A stretch of DNA of 41,918 nucleotides from Microbacteriaceae bacterium (lineage in GTDB: Bacteria > Actinomycetota > Actinomycetes > Actinomycetales > Microbacteriaceae), in the NCBI GenBank assembly GCA_003852775.1, contig RDDZ01000044.1, positions 1 to 41,918 of the forward strand. The letters run 5' to 3'. The notes under the pieces are model-generated. The model was given only the letters and a program-made list of their open reading frames with translations. It did not search any database and was not told where the DNA came from. The translations under genes and the position numbers were made by a program. Shown here one piece after another: positions 7,344-15,636 of this stretch. Numbering within the stretch: position 1 is the stretch's first letter; each line of letters opens with the position of its first letter.

Positions 7344-8933
7344 ATGCCGTCCGGCGAGAGCTTCTTCATCACGACCCCCATCTTCTACGTCAACGACGTG
7401 CCCCACATCGGTCACGCCTACACGGAGGTGGCGGCCGACGTGCTTGCGCGTTGGCACCGCCAGGCGGGCGACGACACGTGGCTGCTCACCGGCACCGACG
7501 AGCACGGGCAGAAGATCCTGCGCACGGCCGTCGCGAACGGCGTCGAGCCCAAGCAGTGGGCCGACCAGCTCGTCGAGTCGGCGTGGAAGCCGCTCCTCGA
7601 GACGATCGACATCTCCAACGACGACTTCATTCGCACGACCGAGCCTCGCCACGAGGACGCGGTCGCGCTCTTCCTGCAGAAGCTCTACGACGACGGCTTC
7701 ATCTACGACGGCGAGTACGAGGGCTACTACTGCGTCGGCTGCGAGGAGTACAAGCAGCTCGACGACCTCGAGACGCCGGAGGAGGGCGAGTACGCGGGCC
7801 AGCTCGTGTGCCGCATCCACTCGCGCCCCGTCGAGATCCTCAAGGAGAAGAACTACTTCTTCCGGATGAGCCAGTTCACGGACGCGCTGCTGGACCTCTA
7901 CGAGACGCAGCCCGACTTCGTGCAGCCCGAGAGCGTGCGCAACGAGATCGTGCAGTTCGTACGCCAGGGGCTCTCCGACCTCTCCATCTCGCGGTCGAGC
8001 TTCGACTGGGGCATCAAGGTGCCGTGGGACCCGACGCACGTGGTCTACGTGTGGTTCGACGCGCTCCTGAACTACATCACGGCGGTCGGCTACGGCACCG
8101 ACGACGAGGACTTCGCGCGCCGCTGGCCCGCGTCCCACCTCGTCGGCAAGGACATCGCCCGCTTCCACGCGGTCATCTGGCCCGCCATGCTCATGGCGGC
8201 GGGCCTGCCCGTGCCGCGCCGCGTGTTCGGCCACGGCTGGCTGCTCGTCGGCGGCGAGAAGATGTCGAAGTCGAAGCTCACCGGCATCGCGCCGCAGCAG
8301 ATCACCGACACCTTCGGCTCGGACGCGTTCCGCTACTACTTCCTGCGCGCGATCACCTTCGGCCAGGACGGCTCGTTCAGCTGGGAGGACCTCTCCGCCC
8401 GCTACCAGGCCGAGCTCGCGAACGGCCTCGGCAACCTCGCCTCGCGCGTCATCGCGATGGTGGGCCGCTACTACGACGGCGTGCTGCCGGCTCACGCGGG
8501 CTACCAGGATGCCGACCTCGCCATCCAGCGGGTCGTCGCGAAGGCGGCGGCGGATGCGGACGCCGCGATCGAGCGCTTCGCCATCAACGAGGCGATCGCC
8601 GCGATCTGGACGATCGTCGACGAGCTCAACGGCTACATCACCGAGCAGGAGCCGTGGGTGCTCGCGAAGGACGAGGCCACGCGGGCGCGCCTCGGCACCG
8701 TGCTCTACACGGCATCCGAGGGGCTTCGTGCGCTCGCGACCCTCCTCGCGCCGATCATGCCGCAGGCGACCGGCAAGCTCTGGACCGCGCTCGCGGGCGA
8801 GTCCCTCGGCCCGCTCTCGGAGCAGCGCATCCGCGAGGCCGGCACGTGGGGCGTGCTGCAGCCGGGCTCGGCGGTGAGCCCGCTCGAGCCGCTGTTCCCG
8901 CGCATCGAGGACGCCGACTCGGGAGCCGCGTGA
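7344..8933 (+). CDS. metG: Methionyl-tRNA synthetase
   Basis: A 529-residue class I aminoacyl-tRNA synthetase that charges tRNA-Met. The HIGH signature appears as PHIGHAYTE (about residues 18-26) and the KMSKS loop as EKMSKSK (about 306-312). The connective peptide contains YYCVGCEEYKQL and LVCRIH, a reduced set of zinc-knuckle cysteines. The anticodon-binding helical domain fills the last 170 residues. There is no C-terminal tRNA-binding (EMAP-like) extension, so this is the short form typical of actinobacteria. It overlaps tatD by four bases (GTGA). Confidence 0.96.
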   Translation: MPSGESFFITTPIFYVNDVPHIGHAYTEVAADVLARWHRQAGDDTWLLTGTDEHGQKILRTAVANGVEPKQWADQLVESAWKPLLETIDISNDDFIRTTEPRHEDAVALFLQKLYDDGFIYDGEYEGYYCVGCEEYKQLDDLETPEEGEYAGQLVCRIHSRPVEILKEKNYFFRMSQFTDALLDLYETQPDFVQPESVRNEIVQFVRQGLSDLSISRSSFDWGIKVPWDPTHVVYVWFDALLNYITAVGYGTDDEDFARRWPASHLVGKDIARFHAVIWPAMLMAAGLPVPRRVFGHGWLLVGGEKMSKSKLTGIAPQQITDTFGSDAFRYYFLRAITFGQDGSFSWEDLSARYQAELANGLGNLASRVIAMVGRYYDGVLPAHAGYQDADLAIQRVVAKAAADADAAIERFAINEAIAAIWTIVDELNGYITEQEPWVLAKDEATRARLGTVLYTASEGLRALATLLAPIMPQATGKLWTALAGESLGPLSEQRIREAGTWGVLQPGSAVSPLEPLFPRIEDADSGAA

Positions 8934-9850
8934 CCGACGCGTTCCTGCGAGCGAGGGAGGCCCCGGAGGGGCCGCCCCGCGACTACCCGCCCCTTCCCGA
9001 GGCGCTCGTCGTGCCCGTGTACGACAACCACACGCACCTCGAGATCGCCGACGGCGCCGAGCCGCTCGACTACCGCGAGCAGCTCGACCGCGCCTCGGCC
9101 GTCGGGGTGAAGGGCGTCGTGCAGGTCGGCACCGACCTCGCGACCTCGCGGTGGAGCGCGGAGGTCGCGGCCGTCGAGCCGCGCGTGCTCGCGGCGGTCG
9201 CCATCCATCCGAACGACGCACCCGAGCTGCTCGAGCAGGGTCTTCTCGAGGAGCACCTCGCGGGCATCGACGAGCTCGCGGCCCGACCCCGCGTGCGGGC
9301 GATCGGCGAGACGGGCCTCGACTTCTTCCGCACCGACGAGGCGGGGCGCGACGCGCAGTACCGCTCCTTCGAGGCGCACATCGAGATCGCGAAGCGCCAC
9401 GGTCTCGCGCTGCAGATCCACGACCGCAACGCGCACCGTGAGGTCCTCGAGACGCTCGACCGCGTCGGCGCCCCCGAGCGGGTCGTGTTCCACTGTTTCT
9501 CGGGCGACGCGGCGTTCGCACAGCTCGTCGCGGAGCGCGGATGGTTCCTCTCCTTCGCGGGCACCGTCACCTTCAAGAACGCGCCCGCCCTGCGCGAGGC
9601 GCTCGAGGTCGTGCCCCGCTCGCGCATCCTCATCGAGACCGACGCGCCGTACCTCACGCCGACGCCCTTCCGCGGCCGGCCGAACGCGCCCTACCTCATC
9701 CCGCACACCCTGCGCGCGATGGCGGCCCACCTCGGCACGGACGCGTCGATGCTCGCCGCGCAGATCACGTCCACGACCGAGCTCGTCTACGGCCACTGGG
9801 ACGACGCGCCCGTGGATGCGCCGCGCGGCCCCTTCGAGGACCAGACGTGA
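8930..9850 (+). CDS. tatD: TatD-family metal-dependent DNase
   Basis: A 306-residue TIM-barrel hydrolase. The metal-binding residues are visible in order: HxH in DNHTHLEI, the Glu in GETGLDFFR, His in LQIHDRNAH, His in VVFHCFSGD and the terminal Asp in IETDAPYLTP. The family acts as a 3'-5' exonuclease or DNase in DNA repair. GTG 8930 overlaps the metG stop (GTGA), which indicates translational coupling, and the stop overlaps rsmA the same way. The first ~28 residues before the HxH motif are longer than in many relatives and proline-rich. Confidence 0.92.
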   Translation: MTDAFLRAREAPEGPPRDYPPLPEALVVPVYDNHTHLEIADGAEPLDYREQLDRASAVGVKGVVQVGTDLATSRWSAEVAAVEPRVLAAVAIHPNDAPELLEQGLLEEHLAGIDELAARPRVRAIGETGLDFFRTDEAGRDAQYRSFEAHIEIAKRHGLALQIHDRNAHREVLETLDRVGAPERVVFHCFSGDAAFAQLVAERGWFLSFAGTVTFKNAPALREALEVVPRSRILIETDAPYLTPTPFRGRPNAPYLIPHTLRAMAAHLGTDASMLAAQITSTTELVYGHWDDAPVDAPRGPFEDQT

Positions 9851-10671
9851 GCCTGCTCGGGCCCGCCGAGATCCGCGACCTCGCCGACGCCCTCGACCTG
9901 CAGCCCACGAAGAAGCTCGGCCAGAACTTCGTCGTCGACGGCAACACGGTGCGCAAGATCGTGCGCACGGCATCCGTCTCCGAGGGGGAGCACGTGGTCG
10001 AGGTGGGTCCGGGGCTCGGTTCGCTCACCCTCGGCCTGCTCGAGGCGGGCGCGCGCGTGACCGCGATCGAGATCGACAAGCGGCTCGCCGCGCAGCTGCC
10101 CGACACCGTCGAGGCGATGCAGCCGGGCGCCCCGCTCGAGGTCATCACGTCGGACGCCCTGCGGGTCGACGGCGTGCCGGGGGCGCCCACCGCGCTCGTC
10201 GCCAACCTGCCCTACAACGTCTCCGTGCCCGTGCTGCTGCACCTGCTCGAGGTCGTGCCGAGCCTGCGGAGCGCGCTCGTGATGGTGCAGGCGGAGGTCG
10301 GCCACCGGCTCGCGGCCGCACCCGGCTCGCGCGTCTACGGCGCCCCGAGCGTCAAGGCCGCCTGGTATGGCGCGTGGTCGATCGCGGGTACGATCAGCCG
10401 CCAGGTGTTCTGGCCCGTGCCGAACGTCGACTCGGTGCTCGTCGGCTTCCGCCGCGGCGAGCTGCCCGGGACGGACGAGGAGCGCGTCGCGACGTTCGCC
10501 CTCGTCGACGCCGCGTTCGGCCAGCGGCGCAAGATGCTGCGGCAGGCGCTCGCGGATGCGCTCGGCGGCTCGGCGGCGGCATCCGCGCGTCTCGAGGCGG
10601 CGGGGGTCGACCCGACCGCCCGCGGTGAGCAGCTCACGGTCGGGGACTTCCTGCGGGTCGTCCGCGCGTAG
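9847..10671 (+). CDS. rsmA: 16S rRNA dimethyladenosine transferase RsmA (KsgA)
   Basis: A 274-residue SAM methyltransferase that dimethylates two adjacent adenines (A1518 and A1519) in helix 45 of 16S rRNA during small-subunit maturation. The N-terminal KKLGQNFVVDGNTVRKIV, motif I VVEVGPGLGSLT, acidic loop AIEIDKRLA and catalytic ANLPYNVSVPVL are all present, and the C-terminal helical domain includes FGQRRKMLRQAL. GTG 9847 overlaps the tatD stop by four bases. No rpfB gene lies between tatD and rsmA, unlike in mycobacteria. Confidence 0.95.
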   Translation: MSLLGPAEIRDLADALDLQPTKKLGQNFVVDGNTVRKIVRTASVSEGEHVVEVGPGLGSLTLGLLEAGARVTAIEIDKRLAAQLPDTVEAMQPGAPLEVITSDALRVDGVPGAPTALVANLPYNVSVPVLLHLLEVVPSLRSALVMVQAEVGHRLAAAPGSRVYGAPSVKAAWYGAWSIAGTISRQVFWPVPNVDSVLVGFRRGELPGTDEERVATFALVDAAFGQRRKMLRQALADALGGSAAASARLEAAGVDPTARGEQLTVGDFLRVVRA

Positions 10672-10729
10672 CAGACGGGCTTCGCGGAGAAGGTCCGGCA
10701 AGGGGTCAGACGACCCGTTCCACCTCCCG

Positions 10730-10735
10730 TAGGGT
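10730..10735 (+). promoter_or_regulatory. -10 hexamer TAGGGT before ispE
   Basis: TAGGGT is followed by six bases and ATG 10742. This gives ispE its own leaderless promoter within the 70-base gap after rsmA. Confidence 0.5.
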
Positions 10736-10741
10736 GGAGCA

Positions 10742-11674
10742 ATGACCACCTCCGGGCGCGCTTCGGTGCACGTCAAGGCGCCGGGGAAGATCAACGTCTT
10801 CCTGAAGGTGGGGGCCATCGACGACACCGGCTACCACGACGTCGCGATCGCCTACCAGGCCGTCTCGCTCTACGAGGACGTGCGCGTCTCCGAGGCCTCG
10901 GACTTCTCCGTCGAGGTCACCGGATCGGTCGAGCTCTCGCGGGTGCCGACCGACGGCGCCAACATCGCCATCAAGGCCGCCCGCCTGCTCGCGGCGCGCA
11001 CCGGCCACGAGGGCGGCGCCCGCATCCAGATCGACAAGCACGTGCCCGTCACGGGCGGCATGGGCGGCGGGTCGGCGGATGCCGCGGCCGCCCTCGTCGC
11101 GTGCGACGCGCTGTGGGGCACCGAGCTCCCGCGCGAGGAGCTGCTCGACCTCGCCCGCAAGCTCGGCGCCGACGTGCCGTTCGCGCTCACCGGCGGGACC
11201 GCCATCGGTACGGGTCGCGGCGACGAGCTCTCGCCGGCCCTCGCATCCGGCACCTTCCACTGGGTGCTCGCGCTCGCCGACTTCGGGCTCTCGACGCCGG
11301 CCGTCTACTCCGAGCTCGACGAGCATCGCCGCCGCCACGCGCAGGACATCTTCCCCGCCGACCCGCGGCCGCAGGTCGCCACCAACGTGCTGCAGGCGCT
11401 GCGCGCGGGCGACCCGCACATGCTCGCCGAGGCGATGCACAACGACTTGCAGGCCCCCGCGCTGCACCTCGAGCCGTCGCTCGCCGAGGTGCTGGAGCTC
11501 GGGGAGCAGAACGGGGCGCTCGCCGGCATCGTCTCCGGCTCCGGGCCGACCGTCGCGTTCCTCACCGCGGATGTCGACTCCGCTCTCGAGCTGCAGGTGG
11601 CGCTCTCGGCGTCGCGGCTCAACGTCGTGCGGGCCACCGGGCCGGTGCACGGGGCGCGGATCGTCGCCGACTGA
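10742..11674 (+). CDS. ispE: 4-diphosphocytidyl-2-C-methyl-D-erythritol kinase
   Basis: A 310-residue GHMP kinase of the non-mevalonate isoprenoid pathway that phosphorylates CDP-methylerythritol. It has the N-terminal substrate motif [12 protein letters not shown], the ATP-binding glycine loop [16 protein letters not shown] (about residues 103-118) and the C-terminal GHMP motif [11 protein letters not shown]. The position after rsmA is the usual actinobacterial order. In related genomes an ABC-F gene commonly follows; here two accessory pairs separate it. Confidence 0.95.
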   Translation: MTTSGRASVHVKAPGKINVFLKVGAIDDTGYHDVAIAYQAVSLYEDVRVSEASDFSVEVTGSVELSRVPTDGANIAIKAARLLAARTGHEGGARIQIDKHVPVTGGMGGGSADAAAALVACDALWGTELPREELLDLARKLGADVPFALTGGTAIGTGRGDELSPALASGTFHWVLALADFGLSTPAVYSELDEHRRRHAQDIFPADPRPQVATNVLQALRAGDPHMLAEAMHNDLQAPALHLEPSLAEVLELGEQNGALAGIVSGSGPTVAFLTADVDSALELQVALSASRLNVVRATGPVHGARIVAD

Positions 11675-11709
11675 GGCGCCCTCCCGCTGGCACGTATGAC
11701 ATCGGAAGG

Positions 11710-11750
11710 GTCTCGATACGCCGCCGCTTCGCGGCGGCACTCGACCAGCG
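11710..11750. repeat. Dispersed palindromic repeat, copy 2
   Basis: The unit starts GTCTCGATACGCC, has a strong hairpin (GCCGCCGC, TTC, GCGGCGGC) and ends CTCGACCAGCGG. It lies between ispE and the ArsR gene and may also act as a terminator for ispE. Copies 1 and 3 are at 720-758 and 26852-26890. Confidence 0.7.
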
Positions 11751-11760
11751 GGGTGCGCGA

Positions 11761-11778
11761 TATGATGGTTTCATCATG
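11761..11778 (+). promoter_or_regulatory. Promoter and palindromic operator of the arsR-sulP pair
   Basis: A TATGAT -10 hexamer (11761-11766) overlaps a perfect inverted repeat ATGATG-GTTT-CATCAT (11762-11777), whose right arm runs into the ATG at 11776. A repressor bound here would block both the polymerase and the start codon. The adjacent ArsR-type regulator is the natural candidate for autoregulation; that assignment is inference. Confidence 0.55.
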
Positions 11779-12135
11779 CCGTTCACCCACACCGAGCGGC
11801 CCCTCTACGAGGTGAAGGCGGGCCTCTTCAAGGGGCTCTCGCATCCGTTCCGTATCCGCGTGCTCGAGCTGCTCGCCGACGGCGCGGAGCACACCGTCGC
11901 CGAGCTGCAGGAGGCCACCGGCCTCGAGGCGTCGCACCTCTCGCAGCACCTGAGCGTGCTGCGCCGCCACCGGCTCGTCGCATCCGACCGTCGCGCGAGC
12001 CACGTCTACTACCGCCTCGCCCACCCCGACGTCGCCGAGCTGCTCGCCGTCGCCCGTCGCCTGCTCGCCGACATCGTCGCCGCCGACTCCGCGCGCGCGG
12101 CCGATGTCGCCGCCCTGCCCGAGCTGCCGCGATGA
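11776..12135 (+). CDS. ArsR-family transcriptional regulator
   Basis: A 119-residue winged-helix repressor. The fold reads KGLSHPFRIRVLELLADG, VAELQEATGL and the recognition helix region EASHLSQHLSVLRRHRLV, then a beta-wing with SHVYYRLAHPDV. It has no cysteine pair in the metal-sensing alpha3 position, so it is probably not an arsenic or cadmium sensor. Its stop overlaps the SulP start (ATGA), so the two are one operon, and the regulator probably senses something tied to sulfate, bicarbonate or other anion transport. Confidence 0.85.
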   Translation: MPFTHTERPLYEVKAGLFKGLSHPFRIRVLELLADGAEHTVAELQEATGLEASHLSQHLSVLRRHRLVASDRRASHVYYRLAHPDVAELLAVARRLLADIVAADSARAADVAALPELPR

Positions 12136-13796
12136 ACGCCGGCACCGCCGCGCGGCGCACGGGCGCCCGCATCCTCGCGCTCCTGCCGTCGCCCGCCGAC
12201 TACCGCCCGCTGCGCCGCTCGTGGCGCGCCGACCTCGTCGCGGGGCTCACGGTCGGCATCGTCGCGCTGCCGCTCGCGCTCGGCTTCGGCATCTCGTCGG
12301 GCGCGGGGGCGGAGGCCGGCCTCATCACCGCGATCGTCGCGGGCGTCGTCGCGGCCGTGTTCGGCGGCTCGAACGTGCAGGTGTCGGGGCCGACGGGCGC
12401 GATGGTCGTCGTGCTCGCGCCGATCGTCGCGCGACAGGGCGTCGGCGCCGTCGCGCTGCTGAGCGTCATGGCGGGCGTGATCGTGCTCGTCGCCGGAGCC
12501 TTGCGGCTCGGTCGGGCGGTGTCGTTCATCCCGTGGCCGGTCATCGAGGGCTTCACCCTCGGCATCGCGGTGATCATCTTCCTGCAGCAGGTGCCCGCCC
12601 TCACGCGCGCCGACACGGGTGGCGCGAGCCACACGAACGTCGTCGTCACCGCCGTCGACACCCTCGTGCACGCCGACCCCGTGTACCTGCTGTGGGCGCT
12701 CGGCGCCGTCGCGGTCGTCGCGCTGTGCATGGTGCTGCTCCCGAAGCTGCACCCCTCGATCCCCGGCTCGCTCATCGGCATCGCGCTCGTGGCCGTGCTC
12801 GCGCTCGTGCTGCCGACGCCCCTCGCCGACATCGGCGAGCTGCCGAGCAGCCTCCCGCCGCCGACGCTCCCCGCGTTCGACCTCGGCACGCTCGGCGAGC
12901 TCGCGCTGCCAGCGCTCACCGTCGCGGCCCTCGCGGCGATCGAGTCGCTGCTCTCGGCGCGCGTCGCCGCATCCCTCGCCGACACCGGCCCCTACGACCC
13001 CGACCGCGAGCTCGTCGGCCAGGGACTCGCATCCGTCGCCGCGGGCCTCTTCGGCGGCATGCCCGCGACCGGCGCGATCGCCCGCACCGCCGTCAACGTT
13101 CGCTCGGGCGCGCAGACGCGCGTCGCCGCCGTGTTCCACGCGGTCGTGCTGCTGCTCGTCGTGCTCGTCGCCGCGCAGCCCGTGGGCCTCATCCCGCTCG
13201 CCGCGCTCTCGGGCGTGCTCATGGTCACGGCGGTGCGGATGGTGCACCGCGCCACCGTGCGCAGCATCCTGCGTTCGACGCGCGCCGACGCGATCGCCTT
13301 CGCCGTCACCGCGATCGTCACGATCTCGGTCGACCTCATCGTGGCCGTCGTGATCGGCATGGTCGTCGCGGGCATCTTCGCGATCCGCAGCCTGTCGCGG
13401 GCCACGGGCGTCACGCGCGAGCAGCTGGGGGAGTCCGTCGAGGGCGACGAGCGCATCGCCCTCATCCGCCTCGACGGCCCGCTGTTCTTCGCCGCCGCCG
13501 ACCGCGTGTTCGACACCGTGACGGCGCTCGAGAACGTGTCGGTCGTGATCCTGCGGATGTCGCAGCTCGAGCTCGTCGACGCGACGGGCGCGCACGTGCT
13601 GAGCGAGATCGTGCAGCGGCTCGAGGCGCGCGGCATCACGGTGCTCATCAAGGGCGTGCGCGAGGGGCACGTGGAGCTGTTCCGCACGGTGGGGGTGCTC
13701 TCGGCGCTGCGGCACCACAAGCACCTCTTCGACGACCTGCCGTCGGCGATCGAGCACGCCCGCGGCCACATCGCCCGGGAGGCGCAGGCCGGCTGA
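12132..13796 (+). CDS. SulP-family anion transporter with STAS domain
   Basis: A 554-residue inner-membrane transporter. Residues 20-400 hold about twelve hydrophobic segments, including the SulP signature region DLVAGLTVGIVALPLALGFG and VSGPTGAMVVVLAPIV, with the mid-protein EGFTLGIAVIIFLQQVPAL. The conserved GGMPATGAIARTAVNVRSG lies near residues 305-323. Residues 430-545 form a cytoplasmic STAS domain with RLDGPLFFAAADRVFD and LRMSQLELVDATGAH. SulP proteins carry sulfate, bicarbonate or dicarboxylates; the substrate is not decided by sequence. It is coupled to the ArsR gene by a four-base overlap. Confidence 0.9.
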   Translation: MNAGTAARRTGARILALLPSPADYRPLRRSWRADLVAGLTVGIVALPLALGFGISSGAGAEAGLITAIVAGVVAAVFGGSNVQVSGPTGAMVVVLAPIVARQGVGAVALLSVMAGVIVLVAGALRLGRAVSFIPWPVIEGFTLGIAVIIFLQQVPALTRADTGGASHTNVVVTAVDTLVHADPVYLLWALGAVAVVALCMVLLPKLHPSIPGSLIGIALVAVLALVLPTPLADIGELPSSLPPPTLPAFDLGTLGELALPALTVAALAAIESLLSARVAASLADTGPYDPDRELVGQGLASVAAGLFGGMPATGAIARTAVNVRSGAQTRVAAVFHAVVLLLVVLVAAQPVGLIPLAALSGVLMVTAVRMVHRATVRSILRSTRADAIAFAVTAIVTISVDLIVAVVIGMVVAGIFAIRSLSRATGVTREQLGESVEGDERIALIRLDGPLFFAAADRVFDTVTALENVSVVILRMSQLELVDATGAHVLSEIVQRLEARGITVLIKGVREGHVELFRTVGVLSALRHHKHLFDDLPSAIEHARGHIAREAQAG

Positions 13797-13836
13797 CGCG
13801 GACACATTGCGCAACTTCATAATCCGGAAATCAATT

Positions 13837-13867
13837 GCACTATAGTGAAGATAAGTGCACAATAGTG
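13837..13867 (+). promoter_or_regulatory. Paired operator boxes before the nucleotidyltransferase gene
   Basis: Two copies of GCAC[TA]ATAGTG lie at 13837-13847 and 13857-13867, exactly 20 bases apart, so on one face of the helix. The first contains the perfect palindrome CACTATAGTG and a TATAGT -10 hexamer (13841-13846). The second covers the GTG at 13855 and ends three bases before ATG 13870. This is a typical layout for an autoregulated two-gene module. Confidence 0.6.
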
Positions 13868-14490
13868 CGATGCAGCTCCAGCACCCGTTCGGCATCATCA
13901 CGCCGACCGTCGATGGCGAGGTTCTCACCGTCCTCGCGGCGAGTCACGCGGAGTACACCGTCGGCGACCTCATGGATCTCATCCCCCGGCGGTCGTACAA
14001 CGGCATCCGGAACGTGGTTGACCGGTTGGCAGCGCAGGGCATCGTGCGCACCCGCGACATCGGGCGCACGCGCAGCTACGCCCTCAACGACGATCACCTT
14101 CTCGCGCCGGCGGTGCGCGAGATCGCCGACGTGCGCCGCCTGCTCCTGCGCCGCCTCCGATCAGAAGTCGAGGCATGGGGCCATCCGCCGTTGCTCGGAG
14201 TGCTCTTCGGGTCCGCCGCCCGAAGTGACATGCGTGTGGACAGTGATCTCGACGTGCTATTGGTCCGGAGCGCCGACGTGGACGACGAGCGCTGGCAGCC
14301 TTCGGTGGCCGAGCTCACTGCACGGGCGACTGCATGGACGGGGAATGACGCGCGGATCGTCGATCTCGACGAGGAGGATCTGCGTTCGCACGCGCACCGT
14401 CCGCTCCTCGTATCCGTCGCGCGCGAGGGCCTCACGTTCACCGGCGACGCCGGACTGCTGGCGCGCGCCGTCTCGGGGCGGCGCACGTGA
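13855..14490 (+). CDS. Winged-helix/MNT nucleotidyltransferase fusion
   Basis: A 211-residue protein with two parts. Residues 10-85 form a winged helix-turn-helix (YTVGDLMDLIPRRSYNGIRN, then RLAAQGIVRTRDIGRTRSYALN). Residues 100-200 form a minimal nucleotidyltransferase of the MNT type, with the catalytic GS-x10-DxD motif in FGSAARSDMRVDSDLDVLLV. MntA proteins with this motif act as antitoxins by AMPylating HEPN toxins; the fused DNA-binding domain would let this one repress its own operon through the paired boxes. The start is GTG 13855 if the TATAGT promoter gives a leaderless message, or ATG 13870 otherwise. Base composition is visibly lower in GC than its neighbours, a sign of transfer. 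Confidence 0.75.
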   Translation: MHNSAMQLQHPFGIITPTVDGEVLTVLAASHAEYTVGDLMDLIPRRSYNGIRNVVDRLAAQGIVRTRDIGRTRSYALNDDHLLAPAVREIADVRRLLLRRLRSEVEAWGHPPLLGVLFGSAARSDMRVDSDLDVLLVRSADVDDERWQPSVAELTARATAWTGNDARIVDLDEEDLRSHAHRPLLVSVAREGLTFTGDAGLLARAVSGRRT

Positions 14491-14885
14491 ACCCCCGGGG
14501 CGGCCGCGTCGTGCGCGCGACGGCCGAGATCGTCCGCGAACGTCGCACACGTGCGCTCGAGTTCTGGCAGTCTGCCGAGAACCTCCACGAGCTCGACGGC
14601 GACGGCAACAGCATCGTGTCGCTCTACGTGCTGGCCGGCATCGCCGCCTCCGATGCGATCTGCGGCGCACGGCTCGGGGAGTACGCGCAGGGAGAGAGCC
14701 ACGCAGACGCTCTCGCGATGCTGAAGCGCGCCGAACCTACGCTCGTAGCATCCCTCCAGCGGCTGCTGAGCCGCAAGACGGAATGGGCCTACGGCGGAGC
14801 GGGTGTGTCCGCCTCGCGGGTGGAGACGGCCCGGGCGGCGGCGACGAAGCTGGTGGAGGCCGCGAAGCTCATCGCGCCCGCCTAG
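14487..14885 (+). CDS. HEPN-like partner of the nucleotidyltransferase
   Basis: A 132-residue, mainly helical protein. The body (LEFWQSAENLHELDG, VLAGIAASDAICGARLGEYAQG, LQRLLSRKTEWAYGG, then a last Ala-rich helix) resembles small HEPN-type proteins that accompany MNT nucleotidyltransferases in actinobacteria. The canonical HEPN RNase motif R-x4-6-H is not seen; the equivalent region reads RKTEWAYGG, so toxicity by RNA cleavage is not assured. GTG 14487 overlaps the upstream stop (GTGA). The pairing supports a toxin-antitoxin-like module, but the individual role is inferred. Confidence 0.6.
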   Translation: MNPRGGRVVRATAEIVRERRTRALEFWQSAENLHELDGDGNSIVSLYVLAGIAASDAICGARLGEYAQGESHADALAMLKRAEPTLVASLQRLLSRKTEWAYGGAGVSASRVETARAAATKLVEAAKLIAPA

Positions 14886-14888
14886 GCT
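14883..14888 (+). promoter_or_regulatory. -10 hexamer TAGGCT before the ABC-F gene
   Basis: TAGGCT is followed by six bases and GTG 14895, a leaderless start. This shows that the ABC-F N-terminal piece is a native backbone gene start. Confidence 0.5.
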
Positions 14889-14894
14889 CGAAAC

Positions 14895-15284
14895 GTGGCA
14901 CACCTGCTCGGCGCCGAAGGCATCTCCCTCTCCTTCCCCACGAAGGACGTCTTCGACGACGTCACGGTCGGCATCGACGAGGGCGCGCGCATCGGCGTCG
15001 TCGGCCGCAACGGCGACGGCAAGTCGACGCTCCTGCGCATCCTCGCGGGGCGCCAACAGCCCGACTCGGGCCGCGTCACGGTGCGCGGCGGCACGCGCAT
15101 CGGCATGCTCGACCAGTCCGACCGCCTCCCCGAGGACGAGACCGTGCACCACGCCGTCGTGGGCGACCGCGCCGAGCACGAGTGGGCCGGCGACGCGAAG
15201 GTGCGGGATGTCGTGCGCGGCCTCCTCGGCGACCTCCCGTGGGATACGCGCATCGGCGACCTCGGCCAGCTGCCGAGCGCCTAG
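14895..15284 (+). pseudogene. ABC-F ATPase (Uup-like), N-terminal fragment
   Basis: This is the first ~123 residues of an ABC-F protein, the soluble tandem-ATPase family that works on the ribosome. Walker A is intact (VVGRNGDGKSTLLRILAG), and the sequence runs normally through RGGTRIGMLDQSDRLPEDE to LPWDTRIGDL. At that point the signature LSGGQ should follow; instead it reads GQLPSA and stops, so ABC-F homology ends near 15263. The C-terminal end of the same gene is at 26632-27165. Roughly 300 residues between the two (the rest of ATPase 1, the linker and most of ATPase 2) are absent, so this locus cannot make a working protein as assembled. Confidence 0.88.
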
Positions 15285-15285
15285 C

Positions 15286-15561
15286 ATCGGAGTGGATCGC
15301 GATGCGGTGATCGAGGACTACGCCGCCACCGAGGAGCACCTGCGCGGGCCCTGGACCGACGCTTTCCTGGGCAGGATCCGTGCCCACGGCATCCAGATCA
15401 CCCCGGCGCTGACCGAGATCGTGGCGGGCAGTCCGCCGGAAGCGCTCGACGCGGCGCTGGCCCGGGTGGAGCGCGAGCACGGCTCGGTGCTCGCCTGCCT
15501 GCGCGCGCACGGCCTCAGCGATGCCGAACGTGATCGTCTGGCCGACGCCCTGCTCGACTGA
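15286..15561 (+). pseudogene. Tyrosine-protein phosphatase, C-terminal fragment
   Basis: The open stretch begins abruptly at the junction with ABC-F and reads IGVDRDAVIEDYAATEEHL, then a helical C-terminus, ending with TGA at 15559-15561 (about 91 residues). In Y_phosphatase3-type bacterial tyrosine phosphatases, the HCxxGKDRTG catalytic loop is followed by a very similar GV-x-R-x-x-[IV]-x-x-DY-x-x-[TS] segment. The catalytic loop and everything before it are missing. It therefore marks the left boundary of the foreign block and should be inactive. Confidence 0.65.
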
Positions 15562-15582
15562 ACGTTCCGCGGTGCGGCAGTC

Positions 15583-15603
15583 CAGCCGCCGACGGCGGGG
15601 CTG
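15583..15603. terminator. Hairpin between convergent fragment and FGE
   Basis: CAGCCGCC pairs imperfectly with GGCGGGGCTG across a short loop, in the 75-base gap between the phosphatase fragment and the end of the FGE gene. No T-tract is present. The terminator role is inferred from position between convergent genes. Confidence 0.35.
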
Positions 15604-15636
15604 CCGGCCAGCTGCACTCGGGTGCGGGCCTACGCT

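Noticed and set aside
3157-7869. Giant plus-strand open frame of 1570 codons
   Set aside because: It runs antisense to metY and pmt and across rsmI/metG, has no domain, and reflects the lack of stop codons in very GC-rich DNA.
12009-13928. Minus-strand frame rich in Arg/His/Asp opposite sulP
   Set aside because: It is an antisense shadow of the SulP gene with low-complexity composition and no start signals.
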